Source of the DNA: Nemertoderma westbladi
Lineage: Eukaryota > Xenacoelomorpha > Nemertodermatida > Nemertodermatidae
Direction: 5' to 3'
Length of the DNA: 31,153 nucleotides
Assembly: GCA_032718475.1 (NCBI GenBank)
Contig: JAUCBJ010001429.1
Span: forward strand, 1-31,153
The notes beneath the pieces were generated by a model. The model was not told where the DNA came from, searched no databases, and saw nothing but the letters and a program-made list of their open reading frames with translations. This document shows positions 26,301 to 30,594 of this stretch, in pieces (position 1 is the stretch's first letter; every line of letters begins with the position of its first letter). Position numbers and translations under genes: made by a program.

Positions 26301-27864
26301 GGAAGTTTATATAGACGTATTGGTGCGGAATGTAAGTTTATATAGACGTATTGGTGCGGAATGTAAGTTTATATAGACTTATTGGTGCGGAATGTAAGTT
26401 TATATAGACGTATTGGTGCGGAATGTTAGGCCCCCCTCACACGGAGCAACTTGTTTCTGCAACTTGTTTCTGAAACTTGTTGCTGGACCCCCTCACACAC
26501 AGAAACTTGTTGCTGCAACTTGTTTCCGAAACTTGTTTCTGTGTGTGAGGACTCCAGCAACAAGTTTCTGCAACTTGTTTCCGCAACTTATTTCTGTGTG
26601 TGAGGGGGTCCAGCAACAAGTTGCTGGAAGTTAGATTCCCAGCAACTTTTTGAAAAACTTTTATTACATTCCATTTTGATACTAGCTAATATTAGATAAT
26701 TTGAGTGATGTGATATTATATATAAATGACTGGACATGTTAGCTATTTATTTGGAAATAATTGTTATTTTCTTCAGCAACAAGTTTCTGTGTGTGAGGGG
26801 GGGCCAGCAACAAGTTGCAGAAACAAGTTTCGGAAACAAGTTGCAGAAACAAGTTGCAGCAACTTGTTTCTGTGTGTGAGGGGGTCCAGCAACAAGTTTC
26901 AGAAACAAGTTGCAGAAACAAGTTGCTCCGTGTGAGGGGGGCCTAAGTTTATATAGACGTATTGGTGCGGAATGTAAGTTTATATAGACGTATTGGTGCG
27001 GAATGTAAGTTTATATAGACGTATTGGTGCGGAATGTAAGTTTATATAGACGTATTGGTGCGGAATGTAAGTTTAAATTGACGTATTGGTGCGGAATGTA
27101 AGTTTATATAGACGTATTGGTGCGGAATGTAAGTTTATATAGACGTATTGGTGCGGAATGTAAGTTTATATAGACGTATTGGTGCGGAATGTAAGTTTAT
27201 ATAGACGTATTGGTGCGGAATGTAAGTTTATATAGACGTATTGGTGCGGAATGTAAGTTTATATAGACGTATTGGTGCGGAATGTAAGTTTATATAGACG
27301 TATTGGTGCGGAATGTAAGTTTATATAGACGTATTGGTGCGGAATGTAAGTTTATATAGACGTATTGGTGCGGAATGTAAGTTTATATAGACGTATTGGT
27401 GCGGAATGTAAGTTTATATAGACGTATTGGTGCGGAATGTAAGTTTATATAGACGTATTGGTGCGGAATGTAAGTTTATATAGACGTATTGGTGCGGAAT
27501 GTAAGTTTATATAGACGTATTGGTGCGGAATGTAAGTTTAATAGATATATTGGTAACACCTTACGTATTTCATATATTATTATTATCACCTGTACACTAC
27601 ATACCGGTAGGTGTTATGTACAGCAGCAGTGTAGTTTGTTGCATTCCATTGTCTGGATCATTTGGTTTCCGTAACACCCTTATTATTCTAGAATTCCGCA
27701 GGATTCCAGAAGGTACGCGACTCTAACGGGAAGTACGCCTACCTAATGGAATCGGCACAAAACGAATACATCAACAACAAAGACCCGTGTAACACGATGA
27801 TGGTTGGTCAGAAATTGGACCAGAAAGGTTACGGCATTGCCATGCGGAAGGATTTCTATTGGGC
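8197..27864 (+). CDS. AMPA-like ionotropic glutamate receptor, 12 exons (partial gene)
   Basis: Twelve exons joined at GT..AG boundaries in consistent phase give about 752 codons. The protein is a subunit of a tetrameric, glutamate-gated cation channel in the plasma membrane, probably synaptic. Order: amino-terminal domain (exons A-F), S1 (F-H), M1 (H-I), pore loop M2 (I), M3 with SYTANLAAF (J), S2 (J-L). Glutamate contacts are conserved: Tyr in exon G, PLT and Arg in H, Ser-Thr in J, Glu in L. The pore loop GALCQQGCD has Gln at the Q/R position and GCD as in AMPA rather than kainate receptors. Two cysteines (exons B and E) match the known N-terminal-domain disulfide. The signal-peptide exon, M4 and the C-tail were not found. 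Three junctions carry minisatellites built from the junction itself. An antisense gene occupies the D/E intron. Confidence 0.92.
8316..8656 (+). repeat. 41-bp minisatellite built on the exon A donor, 8 copies
   Basis: The unit is 37 nt of the 3' end of exon A plus 4 nt of intron. The first copy is the exon itself. AGCTTCC-type landmarks fall at 8331, 8372, 8413, 8454 (ATCTTCC), 8495, 8536, 8579 and 8620, giving steps of 41 bp with one of 43. Most copies retain a GAT|GTAAGT donor. The period is not a multiple of three and read-through hits TGA, so the copies act at most as decoy donors. The array fills nearly all of the 336-bp A/B intron. Confidence 0.95.
8689..8931 (+). CDS. iGluR exon B (amino-terminal domain)
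   Basis: The acceptor is AAATTTCAG and the donor CCGG|GTTAGT, phase 1 to phase 1. It reads [15 protein letters not shown]... and ends [18 protein letters not shown], matching the second segment of the AMPA/kainate N-terminal domain. The Cys at its start corresponds to the first partner of the conserved domain disulfide. It contains no repeat. Confidence 0.9.
8957..9293 (+). repeat. 51-bp acceptor minisatellite, left part (7 copies)
   Basis: Copies start at 8959 (diverged), 9010, 9061, 9112, 9163, 9214 and 9265 (cut at 9293). The unit is the same as in the large array at 10254-13436 and begins only about 25 bp after the exon B donor. The array is broken in mid-unit by a LINE and resumes after it with almost no loss. 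Two copies carry AATGCTTTT where the others have AACGCCTTT. Confidence 0.95.
9294..10252 (+). mobile_element. 5'-truncated LINE inserted in the 51-bp array
   Basis: This is the 3' end of a non-LTR retrotransposon. It is open from about 9299 to the TAA at 10054 and encodes some 250 residues of the RT C-terminus: [19 protein letters not shown], then [20 protein letters not shown], a Cys/His motif common at LINE RT ends. A short 3' UTR holds AATAAA (10233-10238) and ends in a TA run. It splits one 51-bp repeat unit: the left part stops after GTAAT and the right part resumes at TAATCCAG, consistent with a 3-4 bp target duplication. The ORF has no visible stop, so the copy is fairly young. CR1/L2-like by appearance; clade not determined. 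Confidence 0.87.
10254..13436 (+). repeat. 51-bp minisatellite built on the exon C acceptor, 62 copies
   Basis: The unit is 11 nt of intron 3' end (CTACTTTATAG) followed by the first 40 nt of exon C. Unit starts run from 10275 to 13437 in exactly 62 steps of 51 bp with no indel. Every copy carries a TTATAG or TTATATG-type junction equivalent, and almost all keep a plausible AG acceptor. In the exon C frame the array is open and encodes a 17-residue repeat ([17 protein letters not shown]) that runs continuously into exon C. Variants: HYDAF in units 1, 4, 17, 20, 23 and 25; FIC endings in units 2-3 and 18-19; unit 25 has the exon-like ATGGACCAG. Units 26-62 look identical. It is intronic if the last acceptor is used. 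Confidence 0.96.
13435..13604 (+). CDS. iGluR exon C (amino-terminal domain)
   Basis: The last copy of the repeated acceptor (TTTATAG) precedes GT TTC GAC, completing the Gly codon begun in exon B. It reads [20 protein letters not shown], then [13 protein letters not shown], and ends [16 protein letters not shown] with donor CGT|GTTAGT (phase 0). VILD matches the corresponding strand of AMPA receptors. The first 40 nt are the founder of the 51-bp repeats upstream. Use of an earlier acceptor would add multiples of 17 residues in frame, so the true 5' boundary needs transcript evidence. Confidence 0.85.
13605..13861 (+). other. iGluR C/D intron, AT-rich start
   Basis: This is AT-rich intron sequence with runs of TATAATAA. 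No gene or element was recognised before the inverted-repeat element at 13864. Confidence 0.6.
13864..14113. mobile_element. MITE with long terminal inverted repeats and TA flanks
   Basis: About 80 bp at each end are near-perfect inverted repeats, beginning CTTTCAGGTATACTCC on the left and ending with GGAGTATACCTTAAAG on the right. They differ at one position near the tip and by a one-base A-run indel. TA dinucleotides flank both ends (13862-13863 and 14114-14115), the target duplication of Tc1/mariner-type elements. The roughly 90-bp centre contains GCGCATGCGC and has no coding capacity. Confidence 0.75.
14172..14985 (-). pseudogene. degenerate LINE reverse-transcriptase fragment
   Basis: On the minus strand the sequence starts with [18 protein letters not shown] (the RT catalytic FADD at 14959-14970), then [39 protein letters not shown] and a C-terminal Cys-rich [20 protein letters not shown]. 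Parts lie in different frames and at least one stop (after GSLR) interrupts it. It is a 5'-truncated, inactive copy in the receptor's C/D intron, antisense to the receptor. It differs from the other LINEs in this window. Confidence 0.8.
14986..15415 (+). other. iGluR C/D intron, 3' part
   Basis: AT-rich intron sequence. A cluster of CTAGAAG/CTTCTAG-type short repeats lies near 15008-15060, and a T-rich stretch leads to the ATTTACAG acceptor of exon D. No gene was seen. Confidence 0.6.
15416..15637 (+). CDS. iGluR exon D (amino-terminal domain)
   Basis: The acceptor is TTACAG and the donor GAT|GTAAGT; it is phase 0 at both ends, 74 codons. It reads [19 protein letters not shown]... and ends [19 protein letters not shown]. 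It corresponds to the segment of the receptor N-terminal domain where the second lobe returns to the first. Joining to exon E gives [13 protein letters not shown], which aligns with the conserved ALTYDAV-type helix of AMPA receptors. So no exon is missing across the 7.2 kb intron. Confidence 0.9.
15638..16500 (+). other. iGluR D/E intron, 5' part
   Basis: Non-coding. A hairpin with a 9-bp perfect stem (GTGGCACGG / CCGTGCCAC, 15661-15687) lies 24 nt inside the intron. A further imperfect inverted pair (CATGTGGCAC ... GTGCTACATG) spans about 16059-16104, followed by an AACAAAACA-type run. No gene was recognised. Confidence 0.55.
16505..16990. repeat. AT-only satellite block with 212-bp duplication
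   Basis: Almost pure A/T sequence made of TTAATTAAATTATTAATTATA modules of roughly 20-27 bp. The landmark TTGATTAAATTTTAAA occurs at about 16700 and again at about 16912, and the sequence between is repeated, so a segment of about 212 bp has been tandemly duplicated. It is rich in self-complementary TTAATTAA. Confidence 0.85.
16991..17775 (+). other. iGluR D/E intron between AT satellite and nested gene
   Basis: Non-coding, with an A-run and a C-run (17403-17420, interrupted by one T). A 75-codon open frame on the minus strand here has no recognisable features and was not accepted. Confidence 0.5.
17776..17781 (-). terminator. polyadenylation signal AATAAA of the nested gene
   Basis: AATAAA on the minus strand begins 18 bp past the stop codon of the CCDC73-like gene. 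This implies a very short 3' UTR. The hexamer is common by chance in AT-rich DNA. Confidence 0.45.
17799..21593 (-). CDS. CCDC73-like coiled-coil protein, single uninterrupted ORF nested in iGluR intron
   Basis: About 1264 codons without an intron. The likely start is the ATG at 21593 or, in better context, the one at 21590: an in-frame TAA lies just upstream and the codon at 21602 is TTG. Residues about 12-355 are heptad-rich coiled coil. The opening ([21 protein letters not shown]) and the stretch [17 protein letters not shown] resemble the N-terminus of vertebrate CCDC73, whose function is poorly known. About 34 imperfect 11-residue repeats ([11 protein letters not shown] type) fill roughly residues 404-785. 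A Ser/Asn-rich region and a proline-rich stretch ([16 protein letters not shown]) precede the C-terminus. No transmembrane or signal segment. It runs antisense to the glutamate receptor inside the D/E intron. Lack of introns suggests a retrogene or one large exon. Confidence 0.75.
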   Translation of the reverse strand: MMAAKETSSEFVGSTVITDFRNNFFDILQELEIRRKVDKENECKIQSLISEKIELQRLILEQSGKIAQLNESNEKLTSLNNRMTSSSHEQKEENDCERLSTQLQLSEHEVELLKTEIKALHLSKYTAEKNARDFDNKLQVQQTSKACLQNEMAEMSERCSAVKDMQYQIQDSINNLESNIKVSLQQNTALSTDISNYKEFIGKLEKTKFSLTEELKMLQCQLKRTPSEVNSEVYVRDTELSSLKTELQGVRDSLSVMEARLKRMEVEKSNLYEQLEISHILIDKQVDTLATHLVALKNMEKLNSELDSEKNSCIEEINGLNKKWEGKERSLMNEITCLKLDLSEAKKRFNSLMGDQSKRCFVNSITFSTNGTPCGKLAPRITDVILTGATSEGEAKGMEQFLLNGAKSKEPIPMNDTDSNDLVHVDDTISNDLVPLNNFKANELIQVNDTKANEFIQDDDTKSNELVQVNDTNSNEFIQDNDTKSNELVQVNDTNSNEFIQDNDTKSNELVQVNDTNSNELIQMNDTKSNDLIQVNDTKSNDLIQVNDTKSNESVQDNDTKSNDLIQVNDTKSNNLVQMNESKSNELVQVNDTKSNELVQVNDTKSNKVNQVNDTKSNNFVQMNESKSNVLVQVNDTKPNVLDQVNDTKSNKVNQVNDTESNDLVQMNESKSSKLIQVNDIISNYLVPTNESKSNEVVPLNVTDPNELVPMNEADSNEFVAMNDADSYKFVQDNDTQSNELFQTNEFKAKEIVPMNGAKTNEILPLSETKSIKLLNGNEFKSNDHEITTYSKSNDTNANDVIFLRDTGTEDSLNKTVHKDVEKFSNNNYSENFVEREDFCVKENLVKHSDKNKLKVYTQIERNDMRKCLSSEDERKNAFKFDKSEVTGAVVDDPIMGVNDGMRVKRNITQRVDGEVNSVSVDGIKLENQSNVRVQIENDLGMGLLPHPIVSMQCFRDDIKYSESICTDRLIQYNPKPGTSVQVNYAPDPHIFQPRILTALSGTSNVSSLSTTILKCNDIDIQCLSEGKKEYNRAASVGLPKEIIDNDNLNSMRDVANNVALINEPQMSGSKRSAMMPGQSADYTKRLCVEKPQENESDYLKRLSELKANNNESYASKGAPKMVPHDLSHLSVLSRGAMKPPPTIDLPRDITCPLVASSATTPTTNPLQPFPPRPYQGARNTIPPSPTTESTLRGDCEDSNNYNISRPTTPVNNIISEEVDGQREDDSIIGENIRSSNEGNSPFQRLCREMKAMVSRSHLNRLIN
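19250..20384 (-). repeat. 33-bp coding minisatellite (11-residue repeats, about 34 copies)
   Basis: Inside the nested gene a 33-bp unit repeats in frame, giving units such as [11 protein letters not shown] with variation at most positions. Some copies form a higher-order pair alternating [10 protein letters not shown] and [10 protein letters not shown]. The array is Asn, Asp, Ser and Val rich, contains NxS/T triplets, and is probably disordered or an extended solenoid. The frame is preserved throughout, which argues that the protein is made. Confidence 0.93.
22402..22456. repeat. 16-bp C-rich tandem repeat
   Basis: About three copies of a unit of the form GGATCTAAC(C/G)TCCCCC, with degenerate ends. 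Confidence 0.7.
22629..22646. repeat. poly-G homopolymer (18 G)
   Basis: An uninterrupted run of 18 G; its length is likely to vary between alleles or to be uncertain in the assembly. Confidence 0.9.
22838..23008 (+). CDS. iGluR exon E (amino-terminal domain)
   Basis: The acceptor is GTCCCGCAG and the donor AAT|GTGAGT; phase 0, 57 codons. It reads [20 protein letters not shown]... through a segment with PATCEE. That Cys corresponds to the second partner of the conserved N-terminal-domain disulfide. It ends [12 protein letters not shown]. Confidence 0.9.
23304..23516 (+). CDS. iGluR exon F (end of amino-terminal domain, start of S1)
   Basis: The acceptor is GAATTTCAG and the donor AAG|GTGAGA; phase 0, 71 codons. 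It reads [20 protein letters not shown], then [11 protein letters not shown] and [11 protein letters not shown]. This is the very recognisable (Q/E)GL(S/T)G.I.FD..G.R motif before the ligand-binding domain of AMPA and kainate receptors. It ends in the linker LIFTSIK. Confidence 0.93.
23517..24085 (+). other. iGluR F/G intron
   Basis: Intron sequence without a recognisable gene. A GGGTTCGTTC stretch near 23842 faintly resembles a tRNA B box but nothing else supports a tRNA or SINE. The open frame running through the end of this intron simply continues into exon G. Confidence 0.5.
24086..24316 (+). CDS. iGluR exon G (ligand-binding lobe S1)
   Basis: The acceptor is TTCCTCAG and the donor GGG|GTGAGT; phase 0, 77 codons. 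It starts EFPYFMDVD, where the Tyr corresponds to the ligand-capping Tyr of AMPA receptors. It continues [15 protein letters not shown] and ends [20 protein letters not shown], the hallmark sequence before the PLT motif. Confidence 0.95.
24450..24627 (+). CDS. iGluR exon H (S1 and start of M1)
   Basis: The acceptor is TATTTGCAG and the donor ATAG|GTAATT, phase 0 to phase 1. It contains [17 protein letters not shown] and the Arg seven residues after its Pro are the glutamate-binding residues. It continues [16 protein letters not shown] and [18 protein letters not shown], entering membrane segment M1. Confidence 0.96.
24814..25027 (+). CDS. iGluR exon I (M1 and pore loop M2)
   Basis: The acceptor is ATTCCCAG and the donor CCAAG|GTATGT, phase 1 to phase 2. 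It completes M1 ([16 protein letters not shown]), then the cytoplasmic linker, then [18 protein letters not shown]. The first Gln of the QQG motif is the Q/R site, encoded here as Gln (CAG), so the unedited channel should be calcium permeable. GCD after it resembles AMPA rather than kainate subunits. Confidence 0.96.
25111..25312 (+). CDS. iGluR exon J (M3 and start of S2)
   Basis: The acceptor is GTTAACAG and the donor AAG|GTTATT (weak after GT), phase 2 to phase 0. It has [20 protein letters not shown] followed by [10 protein letters not shown], the gate motif on M3. It then carries S2 up to [12 protein letters not shown], where Ser-Thr contacts the glutamate carboxylate in AMPA receptors. 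Confidence 0.95.
25504..25587 (+). CDS. iGluR exon K (S2)
   Basis: The acceptor is GAATTGCAG and the donor AAT|GTAAGT; phase 0, 28 codons. It reads [17 protein letters not shown] and ends [10 protein letters not shown]. The final 21 nt plus 10 nt of intron are the founder of the 31-bp repeat array that follows. Reading past this first donor meets TGA within five codons, so the first donor must be used to keep the frame. Confidence 0.9.
25567..26428 (+). repeat. 31-bp minisatellite built on the exon K donor, left part
   Basis: The unit is 21 nt of exon K end plus GTAAGTTTAT. Donor positions run from 25588 to 26425 in exactly 27 steps of 31 bp. Most copies keep GGAAT|GTAAGT, a strong match to the U1 consensus. 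Scattered single-base variants exist (GCATT, ACTTA, GGAAG). The array is cut by a 515-bp MITE and continues at 26945. Confidence 0.96.
26429..26943. mobile_element. MITE with long inverted repeats, inserted in the 31-bp array
   Basis: The tips GGCCCCCCTCACACGG and CCGTGTGAGGGGGGCC are perfect inverted repeats, and the match continues inward for about 75 bp or more. The interior is built from many GCAACTTGTTTC / GAAACAAGTTGC modules and internal copies of CCCCCTCACACACAG. It is flanked by TTA (left) and TAA (right), compatible with the 3-bp TWA duplication of PIF/Harbinger elements, although the two are not identical. No transposase. It interrupts a 31-bp unit at its GTAAG. Confidence 0.85.
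26945..27545 (+). repeat. 31-bp minisatellite built on the exon K donor, right part
   Basis: Donor copies run from 26974 to 27532 in 18 exact 31-bp steps, then fade into unique sequence (GTAAGTTTAATAGATATATTGG). The AAATTGACG variant seen in the first intronic copy (25594) recurs near 27074, suggesting that a block containing it was duplicated. Confidence 0.95.
27692..27864 (+). CDS. iGluR exon L (S2)
   Basis: The acceptor TTATTATTCTAG gives a phase 0 join to exon K and reads [20 protein letters not shown], the same spacing as AMPA receptors. Two later AGs are less good: 27701 breaks the frame and 27709 deletes six residues. It contains MESAQNEY with the Glu that binds the ligand amino group, and DPCNTMMVG with the first Cys of the S2 disulfide. 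It ends near [12 protein letters not shown] at a C|GTTAGT donor, phase 2. The rest of S2, M4 and the tail are not in the following 3 kb. Confidence 0.85.
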
Positions 27865-28160
27865 GTTAGTATTTTAGTCCCGAAGATAAACATAATAGTT
27901 GAATTAATATGAACCAATTCGTTTTTTTTGGTCATCTAATGGGAAATGAAAAGATCATTTGAATAATTTAGAAGTTGTGGTAAATTTTGTGTCAAATAAA
28001 CTATTAATTGATTAACTACATAATATTGTACAAAGTTCGTATATAGAGGAGCTAAAATTCGTAAAACATCAAATTCTCTCTCAGAGTAAGAAATACTCTA
28101 ATACGAACAGACGGTCAATCATCCATCTAATGTTATAAAAGTAATCTCAAGTCTCCAAGG
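27865..28160. other. non-coding between iGluR exon L and the GPCR exon
   Basis: AT-rich. No M4 exon was found by translating this stretch. It may be iGluR intron and also the 3' UTR of the minus-strand GPCR. Confidence 0.5.
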
Positions 28161-28349
28161 TTACAGTTTTGTACTATCGAGTGTGCTATGCCTCGTCATT
28201 TCCGAATTGTAATTGACAGTTCTTTGATTGATAAAAGCCAAGCGCTGTTGGTTACCCCGGCAACAAACGCGACGAAAGTCCCGACGAAATTGTTGTGACA
28301 TAATATTATATAATATTGGGTTCACTGCTGAGTTGAGATAAATTAACAC
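28161..28349 (-). CDS. terminal exon of a class A (peptide-type) GPCR
   Basis: On the minus strand the sequence after an ATTCTCATAG acceptor reads [20 protein letters not shown] followed by [10 protein letters not shown]. This is the second half of transmembrane helix 7 with the NPxxY motif (NPILY), amphipathic helix 8 and a Cys pair suited to palmitoylation. The short tail ends at TAA (28161-28163). The NPILYNIMS signature is typical of rhodopsin-like neuropeptide receptors (TRH, ghrelin and neuromedin U types); the ligand cannot be told. The other exons must lie to the right of the window or have been lost. A LINE ends only 18 bp upstream of the acceptor side, so the gene may be interrupted. 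It is antisense to the iGluR gene. Confidence 0.75.
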   Translation of the reverse strand: MLIYLNSAVNPILYNIMSQQFRRDFRRVCCRGNQQRLAFINQRTVNYNSEMTRHSTLDSTKL

Positions 28350-28367
28350 CTATGAGAATTCCTGGAT

Positions 28368-29288
28368 TCAGAGTAGGAATACCTCATCAAGGCCCGCCTG
28401 GTGGGGGGTGGTACCTAGGACAGATGTCGCATTCCCTCTGACCACTGCAATTGAGAGCCGCTGGAAAAGGAATTCTGTGGACCTAGGTTCACCTGTTTCC
28501 TTGGCGATTCTCCGCCCTATCTCCCGCAGTACTGCGGTGCCTTCTGCACCGTTTGGGCCTAAGGTCTCTAAGGCAATAGTGCGGAATAAGTGGTGGTGCT
28601 GGAGCGCAGCATACTTATTTCCTTTACTGGTCTCTGCCATTAAAGCGGCTGCACCTGCAGATTTACTTGTCTCGGGTAGATAGGAAGGAGCGAGGGTGTC
28701 CCTGCAAGTTAAGTCCCAAACGAGTGGGCGGCCTGAGGACCAAGGGGCAAAGGTCAAACCGTCTGGTTTCTTGCCGTCTTGTGAAAGTCCTCGAGGCTCC
28801 AAGGTGGAGGCAATGCCGGCTGATGAGAGTGCACGGTGAATGATGTCATTGGCCTCTGCATGACGGGTGTATTTCCCATAATTGTGTAAGCAGCTGAGGC
28901 CATGACTTCCACTCGTGTCGACTTCCAACCCGCAACCCCTGCAGGAATGCTCCTCGCAAATAGGTGTACCCAAGCGGAGAGCTGCTCCCACCCGCAGCTG
29001 CTCATCACTGAGGCGAAGGCCTAGGGATGATACCGGCAGTGCCCTTAGCCAGTCCCCGGCGTGGTCTGCGGCGGCAGCTAGGAGACGAGCCTTCTCTTTT
29101 GCTGATGAGGCTTTGGTGATCAGTTCATCCTGTCGTGATGAGCACAGCGGGGCATCCCATCCTTTCTGAATGGCTTGATTGATTGGTTCAGGAAAATCGG
29201 TAGGTAGTAGTTGCTTCGCAGCTATTAGGAGTGGGTTGGGGATGCTGGAAATGGAACTGGGTAGTGTTAAGCAGTGGGCTGCACCCAT
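28368..29288 (-). pseudogene. LINE C-terminal zinc finger and REL endonuclease segment
   Basis: About 300 codons, frame-shifted by +1 relative to the RT part. It contains the CxxC...H....C motif (CRGCG...HGLSC), then RHAEANDIIHRAL, KPDG and LVWDLTCRDTLAPSYL. This is the target-nicking nuclease of the element. It ends GLDEVFLL. Confidence 0.8.
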
Positions 29289-30594
29289 GGCTGGAAGCCA
29301 GGAAAGCTGGTAAAGCTACGTCGGATGTGCTTCTAACCCCCAGTCCGCCCAAAGATATTGGAAGGGAAGCCTGGGCCCAAGCATCGCCCCCAATCCTAGT
29401 GTTGAGCACAATTTGGCAGCACTGCCGAATCTTATCATCTAGAGACTTCAATCGAGGGGATCCAAAGGCGGGTGAACACCGCAGCACATACATCAACTTC
29501 GGAATGGCAAAGCAATGTCTGAGTAGGTATAGGGCGTCATGCGCCGATAGAAGGTGGAGGCGGTCGGCGAACCTAGAGAGGTCTGATTCCTTCTCTTCAA
29601 GGATCTTCTCCATGGCTGAATCTCCTAGGGGTGATCCAAGCAACAGCGCATCAGAAAAATCGATTGGTTTAATGCTTGGTGTGATGGCATCAAACAGAGC
29701 TGTTGTCTCTTCTTTCAGTTCTAAGGGAAAGTGCTTGCCAAAGATTAACTCACACTTGGATGCCTTGACCATAAGGCCTAACTTTGCTGCCTCGGCTATG
29801 ACCCTCTTCAGGTCAGAAGCAACAACAGATGGTGTTCCACCCAAGGAACCGTCATCCAGGAACCACACGTTGAGAGGAGATTCCATGCTATCGACAAGTT
29901 CAATTGTGTCGTTGCTGAAGAATAGAGAGGCTAGTGGGTCTCCCTGTTGCATACCATCGTCAGAGGCAATTGTTGTCCCATTGTAGAATAGGAGAGAGGG
30001 TTGCGAATATGACTGATATGCCAGGTTGTATAGTGGTGGGAGGTTCTTTAGCACTGCCCTCAAGGCTGGTCCACGGTGAATACTGTTGAAGGCATTTGAG
30101 AAATCAATTTTGATCATGACTGTCTCTCTCTCTATTGACTCACTGAGGAAACGCCTGGCTGCATGTACTGCTGCTTCTGCACCCCGGGGGGTCCCGAACC
30201 CTAGCTGATGGGGTCCTAGCTTTAAACCGGAATGCTTTGCCGCTGAATGGCAGCCTGTTTTGGCGGTAAGTCGACGCAGAGTGCACCCCACGGCTATGGG
30301 GCGAACTCCACCTGCTGGTTTAGTGAAAGCACAAAGCCTGGCGCCATAGAGGTAAGGGAGAACTTCCTGGGGCACTCCTCCCTTTAGCATGATATTAGCT
30401 ACCGATGTCATAGCCTTGAGGGAAGCCAGGGCAGCATCCCCCGCTGATGATGAGATCATGTCCTTGAGGAACTGAGGACGGCAGTTGTCGGGACCTGGTG
30501 CCGAGCCATTGGGGAATAGCTTGATTGATTTTAGAACCTCTGGGTAAGATAGCTCGAGGGTCGGGACATCTGCTTCCTCTAATGACGGTACTCA
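29188..30594 (-). pseudogene. LINE reverse-transcriptase segment
   Basis: Open from the TGA at 30592-30594 to the frameshift near 29280. It carries all core RT motifs, including the catalytic Asp of motif A (KIDFSNAF) and the DD of FLDDG, so the polymerase core itself looks unmutated. The ATG at 30459 is internal and not a real start. APGPDNCRPQFLKDM before it belongs to the conserved region ahead of the fingers. Confidence 0.85.

Noticed and set aside
26413-26935. Short repeat ORFs on both strands in the 31-bp array interruption
   Set aside because: They translate the inverted GCAACTTGTTTC modules of a MITE and carry no protein signal.
25567-27545. CRISPR-like array
   Set aside because: Direct 31-bp units abut with no unique spacers, the context is a eukaryotic intron, and the unit is derived from the neighbouring exon.
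28408-29986. Plus-strand ORFs up to 251 codons opposite the LINE
   Set aside because: Antisense shadows of the GC-richer LINE coding sequence, whose minus-strand translation has clear RT and endonuclease motifs.
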